From assembly GCF_009192945.1 (NCBI RefSeq), contig NZ_NSET01000042.1, positions 45,259 to 109,258 of the forward strand: a stretch of DNA of 64,000 bases, in the 5' to 3' direction. This DNA is from Xanthomonas maliensis (GTDB lineage Bacteria > Pseudomonadota > Gammaproteobacteria > Xanthomonadales > Xanthomonadaceae). Position 1 is the stretch's first letter, and every line of letters begins with the position of its first letter. The translations under genes were made by a program, and so were the position numbers. Positions 38,497 to 47,816 of this stretch are shown piece by piece. Below the pieces are notes generated by a model. The model was not told where the DNA came from, did no database searches, and was given only the letters and a program-made list of their open reading frames with translations.

Positions 38497-39189
38497 ATGT
38501 TCGTTTCGATCCCTTCCCGCAAGAAAGCACCCGTCCGTTGGGCCGTTCCATTGCTGTTCGCAGCGGTGTGGCTGGCCTTCCTGTGGTCGATCAGCCGTCC
38601 CGGCGAGGCACGCAACACGCTGTGGCTGGATTGGGGTGCGCTGTCCAGCGGCGTGTCCAATCTGGGCGACTGGTGGGCCACCTTGCGCGACGGCAGCGTC
38701 CTGCGCCTGTTCACGGCGCTGTTCCTGCACGCGAACTGGTCGCATCTGCTTGGCAACCTGGTGTTTCTGCTGATCTTTGGTCTACCGGCCGAACGCATCC
38801 TCGGCCCGTGGCGGCTGTTGCTGCTGTTCCTGCTGGGCGGCGCGGCGTCCAATCTGGCGGCGATCTTTGCCATCGGTGCGCCGGACCGGGTGATCATCGG
38901 CGCGTCCGGCGCGGTGTCGGCGTTGATCGGCACCTATCTGGCGCTGTTTCCCGGGGCCAAGCTGGGAGTGGTGCTGCCGCTGGGCGTCTTCCTCGAATTC
39001 ATCCGCGTGCCAGCGCCCCTGTTGATCGGTGCCTGGGCGCTGTTGCAGGTGGTGTTCGCCTATATCGGGCCGGCGTTCGGCATGGTGGCCTGGTCGGCGC
39101 ATATCGCCGGTTTCCTGTTCGGCATCGTCTATGGGCTCTCGGTGCGCGCCGCCATCGCCCGGCGCCTGCGCAAGCGGCACGGCTTCTAG
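38497..39189 (+). CDS. rhomboid-family intramembrane serine protease
   Basis: 230-residue membrane protein with about six helices. The catalytic serine lies in GASGAVSALIG and the catalytic histidine in AWSAHIAGFLFG, with the conserved HANWSHLLGNLVFL segment in helix 2. It cleaves transmembrane substrates inside the inner membrane. The ATG at 38497 is chosen because a short basic N terminus then precedes helix 1; a GTG at 38485 is possible. The stop codon TAG is the first part of inserted repeat copy 2 (39186-39457). Confidence 0.9.
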   Translation: MFVSIPSRKKAPVRWAVPLLFAAVWLAFLWSISRPGEARNTLWLDWGALSSGVSNLGDWWATLRDGSVLRLFTALFLHANWSHLLGNLVFLLIFGLPAERILGPWRLLLLFLLGGAASNLAAIFAIGAPDRVIIGASGAVSALIGTYLALFPGAKLGVVLPLGVFLEFIRVPAPLLIGAWALLQVVFAYIGPAFGMVAWSAHIAGFLFGIVYGLSVRAAIARRLRKRHGF

Positions 39190-39457
39190 AGCGTGGGATG
39201 TACGTTGAGGTGAGTGCGAAGCGTCCTGCGGCGCGTCGAGACAAGGCGTGCGCTGCGGCCCAGGCTGGCCGCCTGGGCAAGGCGCGCAACGCGGTCTCGG
39301 CGCGCCACAGGGCGCTTCCCGCAGGGTTGGCCGCCAGCGGCACGGAGCGGGCGCCGCGCGGCTTGCCTTGGCGCCAGCCAAGCCGGCGCCACCCAGCACC
39401 CGCTCCGCACCGCTGACGGCCAACGCATCTCATCTCAACGTGCATCACACGCTCTAG
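39186..39457. mobile_element. CTAG-bounded MITE-like inverted-repeat element, copy 2
   Basis: 272-bp element with ends CTAGAGCGTGGGATG and, inverted, CTAGAGCGTGTGATG. It lies in the opposite orientation to copy 1 and is the longer form; its GC-rich interior includes GGCGCC-centred palindromes that would fold into a long hairpin. It has no open frame. The left CTAG provides the TAG stop of the rhomboid gene, and the right end lies 43 nt before the DUF1820 start. Confidence 0.8.
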
Positions 39458-39478
39458 CCGGTGCCTGCTGGCACCGGC
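39457..39478. repeat. 9-bp perfect hairpin after repeat copy 2
   Basis: GCCGGTGCC-TGCT-GGCACCGGC directly abuts the right CTAG of the element and lies upstream of the DUF1820 -10 box. It lacks a T-run, so it is not a standard terminator; it may be an operator or an attenuating structure. Confidence 0.5.
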
Positions 39479-39487
39479 GCGCAGGCC

Positions 39488-39493
39488 TATAAT
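39488..39493 (+). promoter_or_regulatory. consensus -10 box 6 nt before the DUF1820 start codon
   Basis: A perfect TATAAT is separated by only six bases from the ATG at 39500. If used, transcription would begin at or next to the A of the start codon, giving a leaderless mRNA. No strong -35 hexamer is seen 16-18 nt upstream. Confidence 0.5.
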
Positions 39494-39499
39494 CCCGTC

Positions 39500-39820
39500 A
39501 TGTCCAAGCCCTTGTATAAAGTCACCTTCCTCAACCACGGCAAGGTCTACGAGCTGTACGCGCAGCAGGTCTCCGGCAGCCATTTGTGGGGCTTCAACCA
39601 GATCGGCGAGCTGGTGTTCGACATGCACGACGGGCTGGTCGTCGACCCAACCGAAGAGCGCCTGCGTGAGGAGTTCGGCAATACCAAAGTGCTGCACCTG
39701 CCGATGCAGAGCATCGTGCGGATCGAGGAAGTGGAGAAGAAGGGACAGTCGGTGATCCGCGATGCCGCCACGGGCGACAAGGTGGTCACGCCGTTCCCCT
39801 TGCCGGCCAAGCCGCGCTGA
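39500..39820 (+). CDS. DUF1820 family protein
   Basis: 106-residue cytoplasmic protein with the conserved DUF1820 core KVTFLNHGKVYELYA, GFNQIGELVFD and LRVEFG-like (EEFGNTKVLHLP) segments. The molecular role is unknown; the family occurs in gammaproteobacteria. It has no Shine-Dalgarno sequence, but a TATAAT directly before the ATG suggests leaderless translation. Its stop overlaps the next start (TGATG), coupling it to the dehydrogenase. Confidence 0.88.
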   Translation: MSKPLYKVTFLNHGKVYELYAQQVSGSHLWGFNQIGELVFDMHDGLVVDPTEERLREEFGNTKVLHLPMQSIVRIEEVEKKGQSVIRDAATGDKVVTPFPLPAKPR

Positions 39821-40806
39821 TGCGCATCCTGGTGCCCGACGATTACCAGGGCGCCGTCAGCGCGCTGCCCTGCGTGCAGCGACTGCAAGGGCACCAGCTC
39901 CAGGTACTGGGCGCGCTTGCCGACGATCCGCTGGCGCGGGCGGCGCAGTTGGCAGGCGCCGACGCCTTGCTGCTGATCCGCGAGCGCACCCGGATCGATG
40001 CGGCCCTGTTGCAGCGGCTGCCGCAGCTAAGGGTGATCAGCCAGACCGGCCGCGCCGGGCCGCATATCGATGTGGCTGCCTGCACGGCGGCCGGCGTGGC
40101 CGTGCTCGAAGGGGTGGGCTCGCCGGTGGCGCCGGCCGAGCTGACCTGGGCGCTGATCCTGTCGACCAGCCGGCGGCTGAGCGCCTACGAACGTGCCCTG
40201 CGCGACGGGCGCTGGCAGAGCCTGGGCGACAACGCGCTCGGCCGCGCCTTGCACGGCCGCACCTTGGGCATCTGGAGTTATGGCCGCATCGGTCAACGCG
40301 TGGCGAGTTATGGCCGCGCGTTCGGCATGCAGGTGCTGGTGTGGGGCGGCGAGGCGTCGTGTGCCCAGGCAGCGCGCGATGGGTTCGAGATCGCCGACAG
40401 CCGACAGGTGCTGTTCGAACGCAGCGATGTGCTGTCGTTGCATCGCCGACTCACTGCGCAGACACGCCATGAGATCACCGCGCAGGATCTGGCGCGCATG
40501 CGGCCGGATGCCTTGCTGGTCAACACCAGCCGCGCCGAACTGATCGCACCCGGCGCCCTGCTGGCGGCGCTGGACGCCGGCCGGCCCGGGCAGGCGGCGG
40601 TGGATGTGTTCGATGGCGAGCCGGTGTGGGATCGCAACGACGCCTTGCTGCAGCATCCGCGCGTTCTGGCGACCCCGCACCTGGGCTATGTCGAGCGCGA
40701 CAGCTACACGCTGTACGTAGACACCGCGCTCGACAACCTGCTGACCTTTGCCGCCGGCACGCCGCGCAACGTGCTCAACCCCGAGGCGTTGGCGCTGGGG
40801 CGCTGA
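39820..40806 (+). CDS. D-2-hydroxyacid dehydrogenase family protein
   Basis: 328-residue NAD-dependent D-isomer 2-hydroxyacid dehydrogenase. The catalytic Arg (NTSRAELI), Glu (VFDGEPVW) and His (ATPHLGYV) are present. The nucleotide loop is TLGIWSYGRIG, where the first Gly of the usual GxGxxG is Ser, which may alter cofactor affinity. It is translationally coupled to DUF1820. The substrate is not predictable; glyoxylate/hydroxypyruvate or phosphoglycerate-type 2-oxoacids are usual. Confidence 0.92.
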   Translation: MRILVPDDYQGAVSALPCVQRLQGHQLQVLGALADDPLARAAQLAGADALLLIRERTRIDAALLQRLPQLRVISQTGRAGPHIDVAACTAAGVAVLEGVGSPVAPAELTWALILSTSRRLSAYERALRDGRWQSLGDNALGRALHGRTLGIWSYGRIGQRVASYGRAFGMQVLVWGGEASCAQAARDGFEIADSRQVLFERSDVLSLHRRLTAQTRHEITAQDLARMRPDALLVNTSRAELIAPGALLAALDAGRPGQAAVDVFDGEPVWDRNDALLQHPRVLATPHLGYVERDSYTLYVDTALDNLLTFAAGTPRNVLNPEALALGR

Positions 40807-40961
40807 TTGCTACGTCCCGCGGACCAGCGAGCAGGTCCGCCTCCAGCAGGCCGAGGGACGTTAGGCGCTGACCCCAAGCCACCGCAGCCTTGGCGCGCCT
40901 GCCTCCCTGGCCCCCCGCTGTCGTGCGGACGACCAGGCCCCAGGCGGCGCAATGGCACGCC

Positions 40962-42425
40962 TTACTTCGTCGGCTCGACCGGCTTGGCCTTGTCGGCAGG
41001 CGCGGGCTTGGGCGTCGGCTGTGCGGCCGGTGCCGCAGCGGGTGCGGCCGGATGCGGCTCGTGCGCAGGCTTGATCGGCTTGGGCTTGGCGGCCGGCGCC
41101 TTGGCCTTGCGTGCCGCCTCGGCCTTGGCGAGCGCACCCGGCTGTTTGAGTTCGGCCAGTGCGTCGGCGATCGGGCCATCGCCCGGCAACACATCGCCCG
41201 CGCTGTAGCCCTCCTCGCCTTCGTCGTCGCCGCGCAGATGGCCCGGCAAGGTGGCTTCGCTGTAGTCGCTCAGGCTCGCCGGCACATCGGCCTGGCCGGG
41301 TTGCGGTGCCGGGTGCAGCTGCACGTCCGGCACGATGCCGCTGGCCTGGATCGATTTGCCGCTGGGCGTGTAGTAGCGCGCGGTCGTGAGCTTGACCGAA
41401 TCGCCGTTGTCCAACGGCAGCACGGTCTGCACCGAGCCCTTGCCGAAGGTGCGGCTGCCGATGATGCGCGCGCGCTTGTTGTCGCGCAGCGCGCCGGCCA
41501 GCACCTCCGAGGCGCTGGCCGAGCCGGCATCCACCAGCACCACGACCGGCGCACCGCCGAGCAGATCGCCCGGGGTGGCGTCGAACTTGGCGTCGCTGAT
41601 CGAAATGCGGCCGCGGGTGCTGACGATATTGCCCTTGTCGAGCAGATCGTCGGCCACCTGCACCGCCGAGGTGAGCAGACCGCCCGGGTTGCTGCGCAGG
41701 TCCAGCACCAACCCGCGCAACTTGCCGTTGGCCTGCAATTGCTTGAGGTTCTTCTGGAAGTCGGCGCCGGTATCGGCCTGGAAGGTGCTGATGCGGATGT
41801 AGCCGTAGCCTGGCTCGAGCATCTTGCTACGCACGCTGGTCACGCGGATGGTCTCGCGCTTGAGGGTCACGTCGAACGGCTTGGGCGTCTTGTCACGCAC
41901 GATCGTCAAGGTGACCTTGCTGCCGGACTCGCCGCGCAGCGGTTCCATCGCCTTGCTGGCGTCGATCGGTTTGCCATCGATGGCCACGATGACGTCGCCC
42001 GCGCGGATGCCGGCCCGTGCCGCCGGGGTGTCGTCGATCGGCGCGATGACCTTGAGGGTGTTGTCCTGCTGCTGCAGCAATTCCACGCCGATGCCGTCGT
42101 AGGCGCCGGTGGCCTGTTCGTCGAAGGCCTCGGCATCTTCCTTGTCGAAATAGGTGCTGTGCGGGTCCAACTCGGACAACAGGCCGCGCACCGCCGAATG
42201 CATCAGCTTCTTGTCTTCGACCGGATCCACGTAGGCCTGCTTGACCGCGTTATAGACCGCCACGAAGCGGCGGATCTCCTCCAGCGGCACCTTGGAGGTG
42301 GCGGCCTCGTTGGCTTCCGGATCGTCGGCGCTGGCCTGGGCGGTGGCGGGGCGGGTGTCCTGCGCCCAACCGGGCGAGGCGAACAGGGCCAGCGACAAGG
42401 CAACGGACAGGACGGCTACGCGCAT
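40962..42425 (-). CDS. ctpA: S41 carboxyl-terminal processing peptidase
   Basis: 487-residue periplasmic protease. Signal peptide with cleavage near PGWAQD; PDZ domain about residues 95-180 (GIGVELLQQQD, GIRAGDVIVAIDGKP); S41 catalytic core with Ser in DAGSASASE and the Lys dyad partner in TFGKGSVQ. The C terminus carries a long Ala/Lys/Pro-rich tail. Family members process C termini of cell-wall hydrolases and membrane proteins. It lies downstream of the EnvC gene on the same strand, a frequent arrangement that links proteolysis with division-site peptidoglycan hydrolysis. A GGAG ribosome site precedes the ATG. Confidence 0.93.
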   Translation of the reverse strand: MRVAVLSVALSLALFASPGWAQDTRPATAQASADDPEANEAATSKVPLEEIRRFVAVYNAVKQAYVDPVEDKKLMHSAVRGLLSELDPHSTYFDKEDAEAFDEQATGAYDGIGVELLQQQDNTLKVIAPIDDTPAARAGIRAGDVIVAIDGKPIDASKAMEPLRGESGSKVTLTIVRDKTPKPFDVTLKRETIRVTSVRSKMLEPGYGYIRISTFQADTGADFQKNLKQLQANGKLRGLVLDLRSNPGGLLTSAVQVADDLLDKGNIVSTRGRISISDAKFDATPGDLLGGAPVVVLVDAGSASASEVLAGALRDNKRARIIGSRTFGKGSVQTVLPLDNGDSVKLTTARYYTPSGKSIQASGIVPDVQLHPAPQPGQADVPASLSDYSEATLPGHLRGDDEGEEGYSAGDVLPGDGPIADALAELKQPGALAKAEAARKAKAPAAKPKPIKPAHEPHPAAPAAAPAAQPTPKPAPADKAKPVEPTK

Positions 42426-42699
42426 GAAGCACTCCGGCAGAGAGATGAGGCGCTCCGCACCGCGAAGCTGTCTGGATTATGCGCGAAGCGGCGGTAAATC
42501 CGCGTTGAACCAATCGCCACGCGGGGACGGATGGGGCGCTGCCGGCAGTGACCCTCCACGCGGCCGCCGCGTGGCCGGCGATCGCCGCCGGGTCACCGTC
42601 CCTTCGCGCGGCGCGGCGGTGTTGGTTGCCCCGGCGCCCGCCTCATGCCGTGGCCGCCAGTCGCCACCGGCAGGCCGCAGTGCGTGCCTGGCGGCCGGC

Positions 42700-43971
42700 T
42701 CAACGCCGTTGCAGCCAGCTCGAAGGATCCACCGGCTGGCCGTTGCGGCGCAGTTCGAAGTACAGCGCCGGCACGCCCTGCCCGCCGGAACTGCCGACCT
42801 TGGCCACCGGTTCGCCACGCTTGATGCTGGCGCCGCTATCGCGCAGCAAGGTGTCGTTGTGCGCGTACAGGCTCATGTAGCCGTTGCCGTGGTCGATGAT
42901 CAGGATCATGCCGTAGCCGGTCATCCAGTCGGAGAACACCACCGTGCCGTCGGCGACCGCGGTCACCGTGGTGCCCTTGGGTGCACCGATCAGCACCCCT
43001 TTGCTGGTATGCCCATCTGGCAAGGTGGCGTTGAAGCGTGCCAGCAAGTTGCCCGACACCGGCCAGCTGAGGCCTCCGACCTTGGGCGCCGGAGCTGAGG
43101 CCACCGCCTTGGGCGGGATCTTGCCGGCACGTTCCGGCTTGCCGCGCTTGGCCTGGGCGGCGGCTTCGGCGGCGGCACGCTTGGCGGCGGCGCGACGCTC
43201 GGCCTCGGCCTTGGCGGCGGCCGCGCGCAGGTTGGCCAGCAACTGCTCCAGCGCCTTGGCGTCCTGACCAATGGCTTTCTCGCGCTCGGTGCGCTGTTGA
43301 TAGCGCTCGTCGAGCTGGGCCACGGTCGCGGCCTGCTGCGCGCGGTCCTTCTGCAGCGCGCTGGCCTGTGCCTTCTGTTGCGCGCGCGCGGCATCCAGTG
43401 CCTGGCGACGCTGGCCGATCTCCTGTTCCACCCGCGTCAACGACTCCAGCTGCGCGGTCAGCGCATGGATGCGTTGTGCGCGGGCGCTTTGCACATAGCG
43501 ATGGTCGGCCAGCAGGCGGCCGGCATCGTCCACCGTGTCCTGCGACAGCAGCAGCTTGAGCGGCGCATTGCGGCCGACCTGGTCGGCTGCGCGCAGCAGC
43601 GCCGCCAGTTGCGCGCGCTGTGCCTGGACGCCACGCTGCAGCTGTGCGCGCTGTTCCTGCAGCCGTGTCAACTGCTGCTGTTGGTCGCGCATGGCGGCCT
43701 CGGTGTCGTTGAGCGCGCGCGCAGTCTTGGCGACCTTTTCGTCGGCCTGGCGCAGCTGCTGGGCGGCCTTGCCGCGCTGGCCTTCCAGTGCGCGGCGATC
43801 GGCACCGATACTCTTGAGCTCGTCACGCAACTGCTGCAACTTGCGTTCGGCCTCGCGCTGGTTCTGCGCGGTGGCAGGTCCGCAGGCCAGCACGACACAC
43901 GCCAGCATGGCAGCAAGCCATGGCCGTCCGCGGCCAACGCCGGCGGCGCGGAGAAGAGGGAGCAGCGGCAC
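42700..43971 (-). CDS. envC: EnvC-like murein hydrolase activator
   Basis: About 423 residues. The start is uncertain: GTG at 43971 (used), TTG at 43986 and ATG at 43908 are in frame; the GTG gives a full signal peptide ending near PATAQN. A long coiled coil (about residues 35-270, rich in Gln, Arg and Ala) is followed by a LytM/M23 domain of about 125 residues. Metal-site residues are degenerate: HTSKGVLIG replaces the H-x3-D motif and LYFELRR replaces LHFEL. This is what is expected of EnvC, which has no hydrolase activity and activates N-acetylmuramoyl-L-alanine amidases at the septum. Confidence 0.88.
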   Translation of the reverse strand: MPLLPLLRAAGVGRGRPWLAAMLACVVLACGPATAQNQREAERKLQQLRDELKSIGADRRALEGQRGKAAQQLRQADEKVAKTARALNDTEAAMRDQQQQLTRLQEQRAQLQRGVQAQRAQLAALLRAADQVGRNAPLKLLLSQDTVDDAGRLLADHRYVQSARAQRIHALTAQLESLTRVEQEIGQRRQALDAARAQQKAQASALQKDRAQQAATVAQLDERYQQRTEREKAIGQDAKALEQLLANLRAAAAKAEAERRAAAKRAAAEAAAQAKRGKPERAGKIPPKAVASAPAPKVGGLSWPVSGNLLARFNATLPDGHTSKGVLIGAPKGTTVTAVADGTVVFSDWMTGYGMILIIDHGNGYMSLYAHNDTLLRDSGASIKRGEPVAKVGSSGGQGVPALYFELRRNGQPVDPSSWLQRR

Positions 43972-44085
43972 GGGCGAGGCGGTCAAGCGGAAAGATCCAG
44001 TGACTTCAGGCAGGTGCGCGATTGTAGCCACGCATGGTGTGATCGCCGCCACGTCCACTACGCCCGCCACGGCGGGAGGTTCAGC

Positions 44086-44742
44086 ATGAAGCTCCAACTC
44101 TGCATCCTGGCCGCACTGCTGTTGGCACCGACTGCCTGGGCCAGCGAGGACGTCAGCAAGGTCAATGGCCGCATCAGCGTCGACGCCAACAAGGTGATGG
44201 GCGACCTGGACACCGTCAACGGCTCGATCGACGTGGGCAGCGGCGCGCAGACCCAGGGCGTGGAGACGGTCAACGGCAGCATCCAGATCGGCGAGCGCGC
44301 CCGCACCGGCGCTATTTCCACCGTCAACGGCGGCATCACCCTGGGCACCCGGGTGCAAGTCGACGGCGATATGGAAACGGTCAACGGCGGCATCCTGGCC
44401 GAGCGCGGCAGCCGCGTCTCCGGCGGGGTGCAGACGGTCAACGGCAGCATCGGTCTGGTGGAGACGGACGTCGGTAAGTCGCTGGAGACCGTCAATGGCG
44501 ACATCACCGTCGGCGTCGGCTCGCATGTACGCGGCGGCATCACCGTGCAGAAACCCAACTTCAACCTGTCCTTCAAGGCATCGCGCAAACCGCGGGTGGT
44601 GATCGGCCCCAAGGCCATCGTCGACGGGCCGTTGCGCTTCGAGCGCGAAGTCACCCTGTATGTCCATCGCAGCGCCAAGATCGGCCCGGTCAGCGGTGCC
44701 ACTGCGCAGCCGTTCGATAGCGACGTCGCACCGAAGGATTGA
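44086..44742 (+). CDS. VNG-repeat envelope protein of unknown function
   Basis: 218 residues with a signal peptide (MKLQLCILAALLLAPTAWA). The mature part has seven repeats of a VNG-x-I motif spaced about 16-20 residues (VNGRI, VNGSI, VNGSI, VNGGI, VNGGI, VNGSI, VNGDI). The regular period predicts a right-handed beta-solenoid, similar to DUF4097/polymer-forming proteins. A GGGAGG ribosome site precedes the ATG. It is divergent from the EnvC gene with a 114-nt gap. Function unknown; a structural or scaffold role in the periplasm is possible. Confidence 0.82.
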   Translation: MKLQLCILAALLLAPTAWASEDVSKVNGRISVDANKVMGDLDTVNGSIDVGSGAQTQGVETVNGSIQIGERARTGAISTVNGGITLGTRVQVDGDMETVNGGILAERGSRVSGGVQTVNGSIGLVETDVGKSLETVNGDITVGVGSHVRGGITVQKPNFNLSFKASRKPRVVIGPKAIVDGPLRFEREVTLYVHRSAKIGPVSGATAQPFDSDVAPKD

Positions 44743-44920
44743 CGGCTGCCAGCGGTGACAACCGGCGGGCGCTGCACCAGGCGCGCCGCCAACGGCGAGC
44801 CGCGATGCGCGTCGGCGGCCAGCCATGCGCCGCATGGCCAGCGCGTCGACGGTGCCGATGCTCTCATCGCCACCACATCGCCGGCTCTAGAATCAGCGGA
44901 CTTCGCCGCGAGGAGTCCCG

Positions 44921-46711
44921 ATGTCCCGCAAGATCCTGTTGTGTCTGGCCGGCCTGCTGGCGGCGGCATCGACCGGTTGCCAACGCAAGAGCGCCGATGC
45001 GCCCGCCGCGCCGAGTACGCAGTCCAGCACTGATGCGGCGCCCACCAGCGTCGGCAGCCAGCACGTCTTTTCGCCGAACCTGACCCGCGAGGACTTCGCC
45101 GAGCTGGTGAAGACCTTGTCCTCCGATGCCTTCGAGGGACGGGGTCCCGGTACCCCTGGCGAAGAAAAGACCGTGACCTATATTCGCGACCAGATGCAAC
45201 GCATCGGTTTGCAGCCGGGCAACGGCGATAGCTGGTTCCAGGAAGTGCCGATGGTGGAGACCACGGCCGACCCGGCGACCACGCCGCAGCTGCGGACGGG
45301 TGGGCAGTCGCGCCCCCTGGCCTTCGGCACCGATATCGTCGTCGGCACCCGCACCGGCCAGCCCGAGGTCAAGCTGGACAACAGCGAGCTGGTGTTCGTG
45401 GGCTATGGCGTCGATGCGCCCGAGCAACAGTGGAACGACTACGCGGGCCAGGACTGGAAGGGCAAGACGGTGGTGATGTTCGTCAACGACCCGGGCTTCC
45501 ACACCGACGATCCCAAGCTCTTCGACGGCAAGCGCATGACCTACTACGGGCGCTGGACCTACAAGTTCGAAGAGGCGGCGCGCAAGGGCGCCGCCGCGGC
45601 GCTGATCGTCCACGACACGCCAGGCGCCAGCTACGGCTGGGACGTGGTGAAGCATTCCTGGGCCGGGCCGCAGTACGACCTGCCGGCCAAGGATGATCCG
45701 GAACCGCGCCTGCCGGTCCAGGGCTGGATCAGCGCCGAGACGGCGCGCCAGCTGTTCGCCGCCGCGGGGCTGGACCTGGCCCAGGCCTACAAGGACGCCA
45801 GCAAGCGCGGCTTCAAGCCGGTACCGTTGAAGGCCAGTTGGTCGGTGGATCTGAAGAGTACGATCGCCACCAAGACCTCGCGCAACGTGGTTGGGGTGCT
45901 GCCCGGCACCAGTCGTGCCGACGAGGCGGTGCTGTACATGGCGCACTGGGATCACCTGGGCAAGCACGACGGCGAACAGGGCGACAACATCTATAACGGC
46001 GCGGTGGACAACGCCACCGGTGTGGCTGGCATCCTGGAGATTGCCAACGTCTTCGCCCACCAGGAGCCCAAGCCGGCGCGTTCGGTGGTGTTCGTCGCGG
46101 TGACCTTGGAGGAGTCCGGCTTGCTCGGCTCCAAGTATTACGTGGCCAATCCCAGTTTCCCGCTGGACAAGATTGCCGCGGTGATCAATCTGGACGCGAT
46201 GTCGGTCGCCGGGCGCGCCCGCGATGTCACCGTGGTGGGATTAGGTAGCTCGGAGCTGGAAGACATCCTCAAGCCACTGGCCGCGATGCAGGGTCGGACC
46301 CTGCACGGCGAGGCGACGCCGCAGAGCGGCTCGTATTTCCGCTCGGACCATTTCAACTTCGCCAAGGCCGGGGTGCCAGCGCTGTATGCCGACGGCGGCG
46401 AAGATCTGCGCGAGGGTGGCACCGCGGCTGGACGGGCGGCGGCCGAGGACTACAGCCGGCATCGCTACCATGCGCCCAGCGACGAATACGATGCGGCGAG
46501 CTGGAAGCTGGATGGCACCATCGAGGATCTGGAGCTGCTCTATGGCGTCGGCAAGGAAGTCGCTGCTGGCGATCGTTGGCCCAATTGGTATCCCGGCAAT
46601 CCCTTCAAGGCGGCGCGCGACCACATGATGGCCGCGCGGGGCGGTACCCGGCCGGCAGAGACGCGCGCGCCGGAGCAGGCGGCGGCGCGCGCGGACACCT
46701 CAACGCACTGA
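44921..46711 (+). CDS. M28-family zinc aminopeptidase, lipoprotein
   Basis: 596-residue precursor with a lipobox LAAASTGC, so it is predicted to be lipid-anchored at about Cys19. A PA (protease-associated) insert covers about residues 150-290, followed by the M28 catalytic domain with zinc and catalytic residues in AHWDHLG, GAVDNATG, EESGLLGS, INLDAMS and RYHAPSDEYD. It removes N-terminal residues from peptides in the periplasm or outside the cell. Monocistronic by position; it converges with the GH5 genes. Confidence 0.93.
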   Translation: MSRKILLCLAGLLAAASTGCQRKSADAPAAPSTQSSTDAAPTSVGSQHVFSPNLTREDFAELVKTLSSDAFEGRGPGTPGEEKTVTYIRDQMQRIGLQPGNGDSWFQEVPMVETTADPATTPQLRTGGQSRPLAFGTDIVVGTRTGQPEVKLDNSELVFVGYGVDAPEQQWNDYAGQDWKGKTVVMFVNDPGFHTDDPKLFDGKRMTYYGRWTYKFEEAARKGAAAALIVHDTPGASYGWDVVKHSWAGPQYDLPAKDDPEPRLPVQGWISAETARQLFAAAGLDLAQAYKDASKRGFKPVPLKASWSVDLKSTIATKTSRNVVGVLPGTSRADEAVLYMAHWDHLGKHDGEQGDNIYNGAVDNATGVAGILEIANVFAHQEPKPARSVVFVAVTLEESGLLGSKYYVANPSFPLDKIAAVINLDAMSVAGRARDVTVVGLGSSELEDILKPLAAMQGRTLHGEATPQSGSYFRSDHFNFAKAGVPALYADGGEDLREGGTAAGRAAAEDYSRHRYHAPSDEYDAASWKLDGTIEDLELLYGVGKEVAAGDRWPNWYPGNPFKAARDHMMAARGGTRPAETRAPEQAAARADTSTH

Positions 46712-46766
46712 TACGCATGGGTGCAACCTGGCAGCAGGCGCGGCAACCGCGCTCGCTGCCGGGGCG

Positions 46767-47816
46767 TCAGCGCGTGGCACGCAGCGCCTGGGGTGCAAGG
46801 ATGGACATCTGCGGCTTGGCGCTGCCATCGGCATTGGGTTGCACGTTGAACATATAGCTGGTGTTCCACCACGATCCGGCCGCCCAATACGTCCACCCCA
46901 GCCACACGTCCGCGTTGTCGTTCATATGGGTCAGCATGCCCTGCAGCGCCGCATTGCAGGTGGCGTTGTTGGCGGTGCCGAACTCGCCCAGAAAGCCACG
47001 CTTGCGATTGGTGCGCAGCCATTGGGTGAAGCTTTGCAGCCGGTCCACGCCGATCGTGGTGCTGACGCAGACATCGCTGGTGCCGCTGGACGTGCTGTCC
47101 AGGTATTGATGCACCTCGAACGCGTAGCGGTTGAGTGGATCGTAGATGGACACCAGCGAGGTGGCATTGGAATAGCCATCGTTGGTGGCCGAATACCAGC
47201 TGTGCGCGCCGGTCCACAGCACGCCGGGCACCAGGATCAGGTTGGTCGCGCCGGTGGCACGGATGCTGTCGATCGACGCTTGCGCGGTGCCGGCCCAACC
47301 GCTGGCCGAGATGCCGTTGGGCTCATTCATCAGCCCGAAGATCACCGCATCATCGCTGCGGAACGCAAGCGCAAGCCGCCGCCACAGATCGGTGAAGGTG
47401 GTCAACGGCACCTGCGCGGTCCCGATGTTGTTGCCGTAATACTTGCCGTAGTTGTGCACATCCACGATCAGCGCCATGCCAGCGGACTTGGCGCGCGCGA
47501 CGGCTTGTTGCAGCAGGGCCAGCTGAGCCGGGTCGAGCTCGCCGCCAGCGGTGGGTTGCAGTCGCTCCCACAGGATGGGCAGGCGAATCGTGTTCATGCC
47601 CGTGCCTGCGAAATACGTGTAGTCGCTGGCAGCGGCGTACATGTAGTCCTTGTTGAGAACGCCCGGCTTCTTGGACGAGGCGAATTCGGCGCCGGACAGA
47701 TTGACGCCGGCGTACTTGAGCACGCGCGTCTGCGCGTGGGCTTGGGGCAGCAGGCCCAACAGGGCCAGACCGCACGCGCAACGCGACAGCATGCGCAAGG
47801 GAAACGATGCAAACAT
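46767..47816 (-). CDS. GH5 endoglucanase, paralogue 1
   Basis: 349 residues with signal peptide ending near PQAHAQ, preceded by AAGGAG. A GH5 catalytic domain without a carbohydrate-binding module: acid/base Glu in FGLMNEPNG, nucleophile Glu in GFLGEFG, with VDVHNYGKYY, FEVHQYLD and WTYWAAG substrate-site blocks. It is closely related to the two following genes, so the three arose by tandem duplication. Secreted endo-beta-1,4-glucanases of this type (EngXCA-like) degrade plant cellulose in xanthomonads. No CBM or linker is present, unlike longer EngXCA proteins. Confidence 0.92.
   Translation of the reverse strand: MFASFPLRMLSRCACGLALLGLLPQAHAQTRVLKYAGVNLSGAEFASSKKPGVLNKDYMYAAASDYTYFAGTGMNTIRLPILWERLQPTAGGELDPAQLALLQQAVARAKSAGMALIVDVHNYGKYYGNNIGTAQVPLTTFTDLWRRLALAFRSDDAVIFGLMNEPNGISASGWAGTAQASIDSIRATGATNLILVPGVLWTGAHSWYSATNDGYSNATSLVSIYDPLNRYAFEVHQYLDSTSSGTSDVCVSTTIGVDRLQSFTQWLRTNRKRGFLGEFGTANNATCNAALQGMLTHMNDNADVWLGWTYWAAGSWWNTSYMFNVQPNADGSAKPQMSILAPQALRATR

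Noticed and set aside
39457..39478. Rho-independent terminator of the rhomboid gene
   Set aside because: Strong 9-bp hairpin, but no T-run follows on either strand.
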